Shown one piece after another: positions 46,086 through 55,753 of a stretch of DNA of 64,000 nt. The notes under the pieces were generated by a model. That model saw only the letters and a list, made by a program, of their open reading frames with translations. It was not told the DNA's origin and ran no database searches. Position 1 is the first letter of the stretch; the number at the start of each line of letters is the position of its first letter. Origin of the DNA: Sodalis praecaptivus (lineage in GTDB: Bacteria > Pseudomonadota > Gammaproteobacteria > Enterobacterales > Enterobacteriaceae); contig NZ_CP006569.1 of the NCBI RefSeq assembly GCF_000517425.1, positions 558,001 to 622,000 of the forward strand, in the 5' to 3' direction. The translations under genes were made by a program, and so were the position numbers.

Positions 46086-48163
46086 GTCGCCTCTCCGACG
46101 ATCAGGTAATGGGGCGCATGGGGAAACAGGTTATGGCGCAGCCCTACTAGCGCGGTAATTAATGCGCGGCGGTGATGGGTCGTCTCCGGCAGGGACAAAA
46201 CGGCGCTGAGCGACTGGTCCACCGTCAGCAACAGCGGCGCGGGCGGCAGGTTCTCCGCCCGGTCGAACAGCACCGCCAACTGCTTGAGCAGGCCCGGTAG
46301 CGGCAGGGCCGGAAAGTGCGTTTTTACTTGCTGCAGGGCAATGATATTGGCGCCGAGGCGCAAATCGCGCAGCGACTCGCGGGCAACGGTGTTGTGGCGC
46401 GTCACCTCGCCCTGCGCGATGCGCGCCACCAATAGGCCAATACGGTCGAGCATTCGCACGGCGAACACCTGCAACTGATATGCCCTGCTGCTGCTGGCGA
46501 TCATCACCATCTCGCGGCGTATGGCGCGGCGGATCCGGCGCGCGCTCCAGTCGGCGCCCACGGAGCGGATCAGGCGGGTAACGCGGGCGGCGATGAAGGT
46601 ACCCAATACCTGGGCGGTGGTGGTATTAATGAAACTGGTGACGTCGGCGCGGGCGCTGTCGTGCAGGGAGAGCGTGCCGGCGACGCCAAACAACAGCGGC
46701 AGCGCCACCATCAGCAGCGCCGGCCGGGCGCTGTAGCAGCCGAGCAAGATAAACAGCGGCGCGCAGACCAGCACGATCATGCCGAAATCCTGCACGTCCG
46801 GCAGCAACACCAGAATATACAAAGCGGAAAGTGGCACCGACCACAGCGTATACTTTAAAAACATATTGATGGCGGGCACCGGATCGTCCATCACCGCAAA
46901 AAAGCTGCAAAACACCGCCGCCATCATCGCCGCCGTGGCGCCGTCGGCCCAGCCGCCGACGATCCAGAGAAAGCAAGTGAGGCCGATAGCGACAAACGCC
47001 GCCAGCGCAGACAACAGGGCCATGCCAACATCGCGGTGCAATACCCGGTTGCCCAGGGCGGGAGCGCGGCGCTTCGGCCTTACCCCCTGCGCAACGCCTA
47101 ACTGAATATCCTGGCGCAGCAGCAGGCACTCCTGCCACTGAGCGAGCAGTTCCTCCAAATACCCCGCGAGCGAAACGCGCAGCGCCCGCGTCCAGTCGCT
47201 GTCGCCGCGGGTGGTTTCCAGCTCGCGTACCGCGTCGCGCAGCGCCAAATTGGCCGCGCGGTCGGGCGGCGGCACGTTGCCCGCCGGCAGCAGCGGCTCT
47301 TGGGCGGCAAGCCAGCGAGTGATGTGCGCTTTCACTGCCCACACGTCCGGCCGCCAGCCGCCTTCGGCCTGATAGAGCGCCTGTAGACGATCTTCCACCG
47401 CCGACAGGGTAGGCAATAGCGCCGCCACGCGGTCCTGCATGGTACGCACCGCGGCCGCGGTCCAGCGCAAATTGCCGGTATCGAAGGGAATATGGGTCGC
47501 CAGCAGGCGCAACTGCGTGATATCCAGCGACAGACGAACCCGCGCGGCGGAAAGGGCGCCTTCCTGCTCCTGCGGCGGCGGCGCGGCGTCGGCGAAAATA
47601 TCGGCCAACCAGCGGCGGGTGTCTTTCAGGGTTTTATCCAACAGGCCCATGACGCTGGCGCTGAGACCGGCGGGCAAGACCACGCTGTGGACCAGCGTGG
47701 CGCACAGGATGCCCAGGCAGATTTCCTCTACCCGCGATACCGCGGTATCAAAAATGGCGGCCGGATTTTGTACGGCGGGGAAACCGATCAACGCGGCGGT
47801 ATAACCGGCCAGCATAAAGGCGTAAGCGCGCGGCGTCCGGTCCAGGAGCGACACGAACAGGCAAACGCTGACCCATGCCCCCATCGCCAGCGTTAGCAGC
47901 ACCGGCGCATTGGACAGGGCGGGGATCAGCAACACCGTGGCGGCGCTGCCGATAAAGGTACCGGTAATACGGAACAGGGCTTTGGAGCGCACCATCCCCG
48001 CCAGCGGCTGACTGACCACATACACCGTCATTAACGACCAGAAGGTATTGGGCAGTCCGGCCCGGCTGGAAAGATACAGCGCGAGCATCGCCGCGCTATA
48101 GCTCTTCAACGAATAGATGATTTCATCGCGGGAAAAAAAGGGCCAGGTCGGCAGGGACATCAC
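46082..48163 (-). CDS. FUSC-family inner membrane efflux protein (YdhK-like)
   Basis: The 693-residue protein has two blocks of membrane helices (about 20-165 and 375-515) separated by a soluble region, typical of the FUSC family. Examples are LYLSSRAGLPNTFWSLMTVYVVSQPLAGMVRSK and VFCSFFAVMDDPVPAINMFLKYTLW. With DUF1656, HlyD and NodT it forms a complete three-layer exporter, probably for aromatic acids or drugs. It starts 3 bases after the marR stop. An ATG one codon later is equally possible. Confidence 0.92.
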   Translation of the reverse strand: MMSLPTWPFFSRDEIIYSLKSYSAAMLALYLSSRAGLPNTFWSLMTVYVVSQPLAGMVRSKALFRITGTFIGSAATVLLIPALSNAPVLLTLAMGAWVSVCLFVSLLDRTPRAYAFMLAGYTAALIGFPAVQNPAAIFDTAVSRVEEICLGILCATLVHSVVLPAGLSASVMGLLDKTLKDTRRWLADIFADAAPPPQEQEGALSAARVRLSLDITQLRLLATHIPFDTGNLRWTAAAVRTMQDRVAALLPTLSAVEDRLQALYQAEGGWRPDVWAVKAHITRWLAAQEPLLPAGNVPPPDRAANLALRDAVRELETTRGDSDWTRALRVSLAGYLEELLAQWQECLLLRQDIQLGVAQGVRPKRRAPALGNRVLHRDVGMALLSALAAFVAIGLTCFLWIVGGWADGATAAMMAAVFCSFFAVMDDPVPAINMFLKYTLWSVPLSALYILVLLPDVQDFGMIVLVCAPLFILLGCYSARPALLMVALPLLFGVAGTLSLHDSARADVTSFINTTTAQVLGTFIAARVTRLIRSVGADWSARRIRRAIRREMVMIASSSRAYQLQVFAVRMLDRIGLLVARIAQGEVTRHNTVARESLRDLRLGANIIALQQVKTHFPALPLPGLLKQLAVLFDRAENLPPAPLLLTVDQSLSAVLSLPETTHHRRALITALVGLRHNLFPHAPHYLIVGEAT

Positions 48164-48166
48164 GGG

Positions 48167-48652
48167 TCAGTCCTTTGTGCCGGCGTCGTCGCTATCCAAA
48201 GTGGACAGTCCATTAATGCCCAGCCGCTGCTCCAGCAGGCTGAAGGTGCGCAGGCAGATCTCGATATCGGCCTGGGGAATGCCGGCAAAGAGCGTTTCGC
48301 GTAACGCATTGAGCAGGTTTTCGATACGCACGCTGATTTGCGCGCCGGCCTCGGTAAGAAACAGTATTTTGGCGCGCTTGTCGACGCTGTCTTCCTGGCG
48401 CAGTACCAGACCGGCGTCCACCAGTTGATTAAGCGAACGCACCAGGGACGGCCCCTCGATACCGAGTTCCATGGACAAACTGCCGGGACGAATACCTTCC
48501 GGGTGGCGCCCGATGAGCACCAGCGGCCAAGCGATGGCGGCGGACAGACCCAGCGGCGCCACCACTTTATCGGCGCGGGCGCGATAGGCGCGCGCGATGG
48601 GCACCAAGGACACCGTGAAGGCCATCAAAGCTTGTTGACGGAGTAAATTCAT
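48167..48652 (-). CDS. MarR-family transcriptional regulator
   Basis: The 161-residue regulator has the MarR winged helix (LSAAIAWPLVLIGRHPEGIRPGSLSMELGIEGPSLVRSLNQLVDAGLVLRQEDSVDKRAKILFLTEAG). It is the first gene of the efflux operon and is co-transcribed with the FUSC gene (gap 3 bases). Such regulators release their own promoter when they bind phenolic compounds. Confidence 0.9.
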   Translation of the reverse strand: MNLLRQQALMAFTVSLVPIARAYRARADKVVAPLGLSAAIAWPLVLIGRHPEGIRPGSLSMELGIEGPSLVRSLNQLVDAGLVLRQEDSVDKRAKILFLTEAGAQISVRIENLLNALRETLFAGIPQADIEICLRTFSLLEQRLGINGLSTLDSDDAGTKD

Positions 48653-48667
48653 GAGGTGGTATTATAG

Positions 48668-48694
48668 TTAGTATGTAAATAGATAGGATGCTAA
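48668..48694. promoter_or_regulatory. Candidate MarR operator
   Basis: An inverted repeat TTAGTAT...ATGCTAA (six of seven symmetric pairs, 13-base spacer) lies 16 bases upstream of the marR start in an AT-rich gap. It is a plausible autoregulatory site for the efflux operon. Confidence 0.5.
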
Positions 48695-48729
48695 ATATAT
48701 GGTGAGCGCAAGCCTGAGTCAATCACTTC

Positions 48730-49650
48730 TTAGCGCCGCGCCAGCAGGCTTATCAAACCGCTAATACAGCCGTCCATGGGCGGCGGCGGAGGGGCGCCGC
48801 GGCGGCGCATCAGCACGACTTTACGCTCCACGACCGGCTGCTGCAAAGCGATGACCCGCAGCGCCGGATCGTTTAGCAGATGGGTATAAAGTTTGGGGAC
48901 AATGGCGACCGCCAGCCGGGCGCGCGCCAGCCCGTACAGCGTTTCCAGGAAATCCACGCGATAGCGCAGGCGCAGGGTAAGACGGTGACTTTCAATCATC
49001 GCCATCATCAGCAGATTGCTATTGCCTTTATGAAACAGCGCGATATCCCGCGGCGTCAGTAACCGCCACGGCAGATGAGGCTGTGCCGCGAGCGGATCGT
49101 CGCGGTGTATTACCGCGACAAAATGATCTTCTTGCAGCACCAGGGTCTCTATCTCCGCCGGCACCGTGGAATCCAGTATGCCGATGCCGATATCCAGCGA
49201 ACCGTTGGCGACCGCGGCCACCAGACCGTCGTTGGTGTTATCGAGGAATTCCATCGCCACCGCGGGGTAGTGAGCGGCCATCCAATCGGTCAGCGCCGGA
49301 AACAGCAGCGCCCCCACCGACGGTACCAGCCCGATACGCAGCCGCCCGCCGCCGCCGGTGCGCATAATGGCGTGCATATCTTCAAAGCTGTTCTGCGCAA
49401 CGTTCAGCAGCCGTTCGGCGTAGGGCAGCAGCAGCGCGCCGCGTTCTGTCAAGGTGACCGATTGCGCCGAGCGGTTGATAAGCTTGCCGCCAAGCACGGT
49501 TTCTATCTGGCGTAGCGCGCTGCTGAGCGCCGGCTGGCTGATGGCGAGACGGTGGGCCGTATCGGTAAAGTGACGCAGCCGGGCCAGGGTAACGAAGTAC
49601 TGCATTTGCTTGAGAGACAGCGCGGGCAGTCGTGCCCAGGGTTCGTTCAT
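48730..49650 (-). CDS. LysR-family transcriptional regulator
   Basis: The 306-residue regulator has the helix-turn-helix LKQMQYFVTLARLRHFTDTAHRLAISQPALSSALRQIETVLGGKL (residues 13-57) and a substrate-binding-like effector domain. It is divergent from adenine deaminase (gap about 137 bases) and is the likely regulator of the ade-permease pair. The effector is not known. Confidence 0.92.
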   Translation of the reverse strand: MNEPWARLPALSLKQMQYFVTLARLRHFTDTAHRLAISQPALSSALRQIETVLGGKLINRSAQSVTLTERGALLLPYAERLLNVAQNSFEDMHAIMRTGGGGRLRIGLVPSVGALLFPALTDWMAAHYPAVAMEFLDNTNDGLVAAVANGSLDIGIGILDSTVPAEIETLVLQEDHFVAVIHRDDPLAAQPHLPWRLLTPRDIALFHKGNSNLLMMAMIESHRLTLRLRYRVDFLETLYGLARARLAVAIVPKLYTHLLNDPALRVIALQQPVVERKVVLMRRRGAPPPPPMDGCISGLISLLARR

Positions 49651-49787
49651 AAGCGCGTGGTGGCGGCAACGGAAGAAAGGGAAGCTTGAGCATAACAGCT
49701 TCTTATCGGCTGATAAATTTATTCATCTGTACATCAATACGGGTGCTTCCTACAGTGAGGCACCGTTACCCGATGGCCGGAGCCAGT

Positions 49788-51566
49788 ATGTCACCCCTAT
49801 CCCCCTCTTTACGCCGCCGCGCGGTGCAAGCGGCGCTGGGTGAAATTCCCTTCGATCGGCTGCTCGTCAATGGCCGGATTATCGATATGGTGACCGGCGA
49901 AATTCGCGCGGCCGATATCGGTATCGTTGGTCCGCTCATCGCCAGCGTCCACCCGCGCGGACAATTCAGCGCGGCCCGCAGCGTCGACTGTCTGGCCGAG
50001 CGGCTGGTGGCGCCGGGGCTAATTGATACCCATGTCCATGTCGAAAGCGCTCATTTGCTGCCGGCCCATTATGCCCAGACCGTAGTGGCGCAAGGTACTA
50101 CCACCATTTTCTGGGATCCCCACGAGCTGGCCAACGTGCTGGGCGTGGCGGGGGTGCGCTTTGCGGTGGACAGCAGCCGCGATCTGCCTTTGCGGGTGAT
50201 CGTCAGTGCGCCCTCCAGCGTACCTTCAACGCCGGGGCTGGAGTGCGCCGGCGCGGAGATCGGCGGCGCGGAAATGACGGAAATGCTGGGCTGGCCGGAG
50301 GTGGCGGGCGTCGCCGAGGTCATGGACATGGCCGGTGTGTTGCAGGGCAGCGGCAAAATGCAGGCTATTTTGCAGGCCGGTGCGCAGAGCGGCAAGCTCA
50401 TCGAAGGTCACGCCCGCGGTCTGAGCGGTGCGGCGTTGCAAGCTTACCTGGCCGCGGGGGTAGGATCGGATCATGAGCTGACCTCCGCCGATGACGCGCT
50501 GGAGAAGCTCCGCGCCGGTCTGACATTGCAAATTCGCGGCTCGCACCCGTACCTGTTGCCGGACATCGCCGCCGCGCTGAAAACCTTACCCCATCTGTCG
50601 GCGCAAATTGTGCTCTGTACTGATGATGTGCCGCCGGACATGTTGCAAAGCCAGGGGGGGCTGATTGCGCTGGTGCGGCTGCTGGTTTCCCACGGACTCC
50701 GGGCGGAAGACGTGCTGCGCATGGCCACGCTGAACGCGGCGCAGCGCCTGCGGCGCAACGACCTGGGACTGGTGGCCGCCGGTCGGTTGGCGGATCTGGT
50801 GGTGTTTGACTCGCTGACCGAGCTCACGCCGCTTACGGTTTACAGCAACGGCGAGCCGGTCGCCCGCGATGGGCAAGCGCTGCTGACGCCCACACTCCCG
50901 CCACCGCCGCAGGCGCTGCTGAACACTATGAAATTACCCCCCTGCCAAGCGGCGGATTTCCAACTGCGCGTGGCGGGCATCCGCCACGGCTGGGCTCGAT
51001 TACGCACGATCAAAGGGGCGCGTTTTACCGAATGGGGGGAGCGCCAGGTGACGGTGCGCGACGGCGTGGTACAACTGCCTCCCGAGGTAAATATTATCTG
51101 GGTCCGCCACCGTCACGGCCGCCATGAGGCGCCTCCCCGGTTGGCGCTGCTGGAAGGATGGGGCGAACTGCGCGGGGCGATCGCCACCTCTTACTCCCAC
51201 GACGCCCATAATCTGGTGGTTTTGGGCCGCGGTGAACAGGATATGATGCTGGCCGCCAACGCCGTTATCGCCAGCGGCGGCGGCATGGCGGTAGCGCAAA
51301 ACGGCGAGCTGCTGGCGCAGGTGGCGATGCCGATTGCCGGCATGCTCTCCCCGCTGCCGCTGGAGCAACTGGCGCCGCGCTTTGCCGCTTTGCGCGCCGC
51401 CAGCGGGCGGGTGGCGGATTGGCAGGCGCCGTATCGCGTATTCAAGGCCATCGAAGGTACCTGCCTGGCCTGTAATGCCGGACCCCACTTGACCGATCTG
51501 GGGTTGACCGACGGCACGCTGCGCACCCTGGTGGACCCGCTAGTGGCGTGCGGCAGTACGCCCTAG
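49788..51566 (+). CDS. ade: Adenine deaminase
   Basis: The 592-residue metal-dependent amidohydrolase converts adenine to hypoxanthine and ammonia. Metal-site motifs are GLIDTHVHVESAHLLPAHYA, VAEVMDMAGVL, EGHARGLSG, GVGSDHELTSADDALEKLRAGL and LCTDDVPPDML. The C-terminal segment with SYSHDAHNLVV and NAVIASGGGMAV also matches adenine deaminases (about 590 residues). I chose the ATG at 49788, six bases after GGAG. A start five codons upstream is possible. The NCS2 permease downstream completes a purine salvage unit. Confidence 0.93.
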   Translation: MSPLSPSLRRRAVQAALGEIPFDRLLVNGRIIDMVTGEIRAADIGIVGPLIASVHPRGQFSAARSVDCLAERLVAPGLIDTHVHVESAHLLPAHYAQTVVAQGTTTIFWDPHELANVLGVAGVRFAVDSSRDLPLRVIVSAPSSVPSTPGLECAGAEIGGAEMTEMLGWPEVAGVAEVMDMAGVLQGSGKMQAILQAGAQSGKLIEGHARGLSGAALQAYLAAGVGSDHELTSADDALEKLRAGLTLQIRGSHPYLLPDIAAALKTLPHLSAQIVLCTDDVPPDMLQSQGGLIALVRLLVSHGLRAEDVLRMATLNAAQRLRRNDLGLVAAGRLADLVVFDSLTELTPLTVYSNGEPVARDGQALLTPTLPPPPQALLNTMKLPPCQAADFQLRVAGIRHGWARLRTIKGARFTEWGERQVTVRDGVVQLPPEVNIIWVRHRHGRHEAPPRLALLEGWGELRGAIATSYSHDAHNLVVLGRGEQDMMLAANAVIASGGGMAVAQNGELLAQVAMPIAGMLSPLPLEQLAPRFAALRAASGRVADWQAPYRVFKAIEGTCLACNAGPHLTDLGLTDGTLRTLVDPLVACGSTP

Positions 51567-51586
51567 CGGCAGGCGTTTTTTGGGAC

Positions 51587-51612
51587 GCGGGCCGCTCGCC
51601 CGCGCTTTTTTT
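51587..51612 (+). terminator. Rho-independent terminator between ade and the permease
   Basis: GCGGGC-CGCTC-GCCCGC is followed by GC and seven T residues, 20 bases after the ade stop and 20 before the permease start. It may act as a partial terminator that reduces permease expression inside the operon, or the permease may have its own promoter. Confidence 0.75.
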
Positions 51613-51631
51613 GGCTTAAGAGAACGACTGT

Positions 51632-52978
51632 ATGGCTGACCCTATCGACAGCCGGGGCACGCTGCCCCGGCAGAACTGGCTTCACCGCCGCTTCCGGCTG
51701 GAGGCGCGGCAGACTACGGTAAAGCGCGAAACGATTGCCGGCATAACCGGCTTCCTCGCCGCCGCCTATTTGCTGATTGTGATCCCCGGTCTGCTGGCCG
51801 CCGGCGGCATGGATAAGGGCGCCGCCACCACGGGGACCCTTATCGTGTTTGTCATCAGCACGCTTATCATGGCCTTTTACGGCAATCTGCCATTCATGGT
51901 AGGGCCGGGCATCGGCGGATCGGTGTTGGTCGGCGTTACGCTTGCCGGCAGCGAGGGTGTCCCCTGGAGCATCGGGCTAGGTATCGCCTGCTGGTCGGGG
52001 GTATTGTTCTTGCTGTTGACGGTGCTGGGGCTCAGGGAAGTGGTCACCCGCGCGGTACCTCAATCCATTAAGCTAGGCTTGACCGCCTCCATCGGTATCT
52101 TCGTGGCGATGCTGGGCTTTCGCAATGCCGGATTGGTGCTGGCCAATGCCAAAAGCAGCGCGTTAATGCTGGGGGATTTCACCGCCCCCGGCGCCTGCGT
52201 GGCGCTGTTTGGCCTCCTGGTGGCGATTGGTCTACAGGCGCGCAGGGTACCGGGCGCCATTTTGTGGGCGATACTGCTGGCGACCCTGGCGGGGATCCCG
52301 GCCGGGATCACCCATCTGCCGGCGCGCTGGCTGGCGCTGCCCCATTCCGTGCTGCCGGTATGGGGCCAGGTGGATCTGCTTGGCGCGTTAAATATCGCGC
52401 TACTGCCTTACTTATTCGTTTTTTTCGCCTCGGAGTTCTTCTCTACCATGGGGACTACGCTGGCGGTAGGCGGTGACGCCGGTCTGCTGGATGAGCAGGG
52501 CAATATGCCGCAAATCAACCGGCCGTTTCTGGTGGACGCCATCGCCGCCACGCTCGGCCCCTGGGTGGGTATTCCGGCCGCCACGGCGCTGATCGAGTCG
52601 TCGGCGTCGGCAGAAGCCGGCGGCAAAACCGGCCTGACCGCGCTGGTGGCCGCCGGGATGTTTTTGCTGATGTTTGTCCTGACGCCGGTGGCGCTGATGA
52701 TCCCGAAACAGGCCACGGCACCGGCGCTGATTCTGATTGGTTTAACGATGTTCAGCGCGCTGCGCAAAGTTGATCTGTCGTCGTTTACCGATGCGCTGCC
52801 GGTGCTGTTAATGGTGATGATTACCCTTATCGCCAACAGTTTCGGCACCGGCATCGCCGGAGGGCTGCTGTGTTACGTGGCGATCAAACTTGTTGCCGGC
52901 AAGGGGGGTGAGGTGTCCCCCGGGCTGTACCTGCTGGCCATTCCGCTGCTCTACTACTTCGCCACGCTGGTGAAATAG
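51632..52978 (+). CDS. NCS2-family adenine/hypoxanthine/guanine permease
   Basis: This 448-residue transporter has about 12-14 helices and belongs to the AzgA-like NCS2 purine symporters. Typical motifs are ETIAGITGFLAAAYLLIVIPGLL, MVGPGIGGSVLVG, FFASEFFSTMGTTLAVGGDAGLLDEQGNMPQINRPFLVDA and GIPAATALIESSASAEAGGKTGLTALV. It follows ade, so import of adenine (or export of hypoxanthine) for salvage is the likely role. Close relatives are AdeP, AdeQ and GhxP/Q. Confidence 0.92.
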   Translation: MADPIDSRGTLPRQNWLHRRFRLEARQTTVKRETIAGITGFLAAAYLLIVIPGLLAAGGMDKGAATTGTLIVFVISTLIMAFYGNLPFMVGPGIGGSVLVGVTLAGSEGVPWSIGLGIACWSGVLFLLLTVLGLREVVTRAVPQSIKLGLTASIGIFVAMLGFRNAGLVLANAKSSALMLGDFTAPGACVALFGLLVAIGLQARRVPGAILWAILLATLAGIPAGITHLPARWLALPHSVLPVWGQVDLLGALNIALLPYLFVFFASEFFSTMGTTLAVGGDAGLLDEQGNMPQINRPFLVDAIAATLGPWVGIPAATALIESSASAEAGGKTGLTALVAAGMFLLMFVLTPVALMIPKQATAPALILIGLTMFSALRKVDLSSFTDALPVLLMVMITLIANSFGTGIAGGLLCYVAIKLVAGKGGEVSPGLYLLAIPLLYYFATLVK

Positions 52979-53006
52979 CGCAACGCCTTCCCTGGCGCAG
53001 CGCAGG

Positions 53007-54149
53007 CTATAGGTACACGCGCAGATACTCGCCCAGGCAGAGGATCGCCATCGCCTGGCCGTAGGGCATGGAGGTCAGGGGAATTTGACGATAATAATCC
53101 AGTTCGGCGCCCATCGCGGTGCCGAACGACACCTGCGTCAACTCGCCGCGGTCATTGATCCTTTCAATCACGCCGCGCACCGCTTTTTCCGCCACCGGCT
53201 GCCAGCGAGCATCCAGATAGCGCTTACGGATCCCCTTCAAAATACCGTAAGCGAAACCCGCGGTGGCGGAACTTTCCAAGTAGGAGTCGGGATCGTCTAG
53301 CAGCGTGTGCCATAAGCCGCTGTCGTCCTGGCAGGCGGCCAGAGCGCTGACCTGGCTTTGCAGCACCTGCAACAGAAAACGCCGGGTGGCGTCATGGGCA
53401 GGGAGATCCAGCAGTTCAATGAATTCGGGGATCACCACCGTCAGCCAGCTGTTGCCCCGCGCCCAGCGCGCGTTGGCGAAATTATGGTTGCCGTCAAAAC
53501 TCCAGCCGTGGAACCATAAGCCGGTTTGCCTATCCATCAGATATTGCACATGCAGCAGAAACTGGTAAGTAGCCTCTTCGACGAATTCGGGGCGGTGCAG
53601 CAACTTGCCGATTTTTGCCAGCGGCAGCACGGTCATCATCAGCGTATCGTCCCACATCTGCTGGTGATTTTCGTTATTGTAGACGATATGCTGCATGCCC
53701 TGCTTTTCGGTGCGCGGCATGTCATACATGGCCCACTCCGCCCAGCGTTCCAGGTAGGGACGCCAGGCCGGATTGCCGGTCTCTTCATAGCGATAGGCCA
53801 GGGTGAGAAACGGACAAACGGTATTGACGTTTTTGGTCGGCGTGCCCTGCGCCAATTGTTGGGTGAACCAATCATCGATAATGGCGCGCATACGGTCGTC
53901 GCCCGTTTGCTGGTAATACTGATAAATGCCGTACAAACCGACGCCGTGGGTCCATTCCCAGCCGGCGGCCCAGCCTTTGGTATCAATCACCCGCCCATCG
54001 TCCAGCCGCAGCAGAAATTCGCCGCGCTCATCGGTAATATTTACCAGGTTATCGGTCACTTTCTCAATCAGCGCCTTTAAACGTTCGCGCGAAAGGAGGT
54101 ATTCCGGCTGCCGCAGCAGGGCACTGTGCTTTACGCTGAAAATCGTCAT
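53007..54149 (-). CDS. rhiN: Unsaturated rhamnogalacturonyl hydrolase (GH105, RhiN/YteR-like)
   Basis: The 380-residue (alpha/alpha)6-barrel enzyme hydrolyses unsaturated galacturonyl-rhamnose from pectin rhamnogalacturonan I. GH105 markers are KGWAAGWEWTHGVGLYGIYQYY, NENHQQMWDDTLMMTVLPLAKIGKLL with the catalytic Asp, and FHGWSFDGNHNFANARWARGNSWLTVVIPEF. The sequence YLESSATAGFAYGILKGIRK near residue 290 is also typical. There is no signal peptide, so it acts in the cytoplasm on disaccharide brought in by RhiT, encoded 17 bases upstream. Gene order equals the rhiTN operon of pectinolytic enterobacteria. Confidence 0.9.
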   Translation of the reverse strand: MTIFSVKHSALLRQPEYLLSRERLKALIEKVTDNLVNITDERGEFLLRLDDGRVIDTKGWAAGWEWTHGVGLYGIYQYYQQTGDDRMRAIIDDWFTQQLAQGTPTKNVNTVCPFLTLAYRYEETGNPAWRPYLERWAEWAMYDMPRTEKQGMQHIVYNNENHQQMWDDTLMMTVLPLAKIGKLLHRPEFVEEATYQFLLHVQYLMDRQTGLWFHGWSFDGNHNFANARWARGNSWLTVVIPEFIELLDLPAHDATRRFLLQVLQSQVSALAACQDDSGLWHTLLDDPDSYLESSATAGFAYGILKGIRKRYLDARWQPVAEKAVRGVIERINDRGELTQVSFGTAMGAELDYYRQIPLTSMPYGQAMAILCLGEYLRVYL

Positions 54150-54166
54150 TATCTTTTCCTGCCAGT

Positions 54167-55753
54167 TTATCGTTTCTCTGAATCCGGGGTGTGCAGGGGA
54201 ACAAAAGCGCTTTCGTTTACCGGCGCCTGCTTATGCCGGTTGAGATAGCCGATATTGTTATTCCCCCACAAATACTCATATTTCATGCCCGCCAGCATCT
54301 CGACGATGGCTTTATTCTCCGGCGTAATGTGTTCCGGTACCAAACGGTTGGCGTCGCGCATTTTGCGCGTCTCCGCCGCCAGCACGCCGTGTGTTTCCAG
54401 GTTGAGTTTAAAGCGTAACGAGATGAAAAAGCCGATGGCCAGCACGATGAGGGTACCGACGCTTAGGATCGCCATGATGGTATGGGCCACTTCCGGCGCC
54501 TGCTGGCTTTGTCCTGAAACGAAGCCGGACAATTGCAGCACGATACCGACCAGCATCACCGCGCCGGCCTGAGAGGCCTTGCGGGTCAGGGTCATGATAC
54601 CGGCGAAAATGCCTTCGCGGCGTTGGGCGGTGATAGTCTCATCCACATCGGCGATGTAGGTATAGATATTCCAGGGCACATAGTTGATGCCGCCGCGTCC
54701 CAGACCGGCTATCGCCGACACCAGCAGCAGCAGCGCATAGATATCGCTTAAGCCGGCATACCACAGGACGGAATAGGCGATAACGCTCAGACCGAACAGC
54801 GAGACCACCAAGCGATAGGAGGGCGCGGGCCCGAACCGGATGCACAGCGGGATCATACCGATCACGGCGACAAATTGCAGAATCGCCATGACTCCCAGCA
54901 GGTTGGAGGCGACGGTAGCGCTTTGCATCAGCACGAATACCACGTAATAGGTAAACACCGCGTTGAACACGTCCTGCGCGATATAACCGCCGAGGTAGAG
55001 CCCCAGATGCTGGCGGAAGATACGAATACGCAGCGTGGAGGTCAACTCGACATGCAGCCGCTTAAGGCTTTGTTTTAACGTAAGCTGCTGTTTATCTCTT
55101 TCCTGCTGCCGCACCGCTTCCGATTTCAGCTCTTCCGGCCGCTCCCAGGTAAACAGATAAACCAGCGTCAAGACCAGGGCGCAAAGAATGGCGAACACCA
55201 GGCTGGCATAGAAAAAGGAGATGGCGTTATCTTTGCCGAAATGGGACAACAAAATACCCGGCAAAAACGCGGCCAGGATAGCGGAAAGTTGCGCCAGGGC
55301 AATGCGCGCGCCGGAGAATTTGGTTTTCTGCTTGAAGTCGTCCGTCATCTCTGGCACCAGCGTTTCATAAGGCACCAGAATCATGGTGTACACCACATCG
55401 AACAGCAAATAGGTGAGCAGGTAATACCAGAACCCCATATCCCCGACCCACATGAAGGTGTAGCTAAATACGCAGGGGATCCCCAGCAGAATAAAAAATT
55501 TGCGCCGGCCAAAGCGCTTGCCCAGCCAGGTGTTGCCGAAGTTATCGGTCAGATACCCCATCAATGGGCTAACGACGGCGTCCAGCACGCGGGCGGTGGC
55601 GAAAATAAAGGTCGCCTCGATAGGCGTCAGACCGCAAAAGGTGGTGTAAAAATAGAGCAGCCAGGCGGCGGTTAACGCGGTGGTGCCGGCTCCCAGAAAG
55701 TCACCTGAGCCATAGGCCAGGTAATTGGGTAAACCTATCGTGCGTGTTTTCAT
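54167..55753 (-). CDS. rhiT: Rhamnogalacturonide transporter RhiT (GPH/MFS family)
   Basis: The 528-residue transporter has 12 helices and belongs to the glycoside-pentoside-hexuronide symporters: LPNYLAYGSGDFLGAG at the N-terminus and PLMGYLTDNFGNTWLGKRFGRRKFFILLG in loop 2-3. It should carry unsaturated rhamnogalacturonides across the inner membrane. It is followed by rhiN in the same operon. A KdgR-box-like sequence lies about 190 bases upstream. The C-terminal soluble tail (about 460-528) is typical of RhiT. Confidence 0.88.
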   Translation of the reverse strand: MKTRTIGLPNYLAYGSGDFLGAGTTALTAAWLLYFYTTFCGLTPIEATFIFATARVLDAVVSPLMGYLTDNFGNTWLGKRFGRRKFFILLGIPCVFSYTFMWVGDMGFWYYLLTYLLFDVVYTMILVPYETLVPEMTDDFKQKTKFSGARIALAQLSAILAAFLPGILLSHFGKDNAISFFYASLVFAILCALVLTLVYLFTWERPEELKSEAVRQQERDKQQLTLKQSLKRLHVELTSTLRIRIFRQHLGLYLGGYIAQDVFNAVFTYYVVFVLMQSATVASNLLGVMAILQFVAVIGMIPLCIRFGPAPSYRLVVSLFGLSVIAYSVLWYAGLSDIYALLLLVSAIAGLGRGGINYVPWNIYTYIADVDETITAQRREGIFAGIMTLTRKASQAGAVMLVGIVLQLSGFVSGQSQQAPEVAHTIMAILSVGTLIVLAIGFFISLRFKLNLETHGVLAAETRKMRDANRLVPEHITPENKAIVEMLAGMKYEYLWGNNNIGYLNRHKQAPVNESAFVPLHTPDSEKR

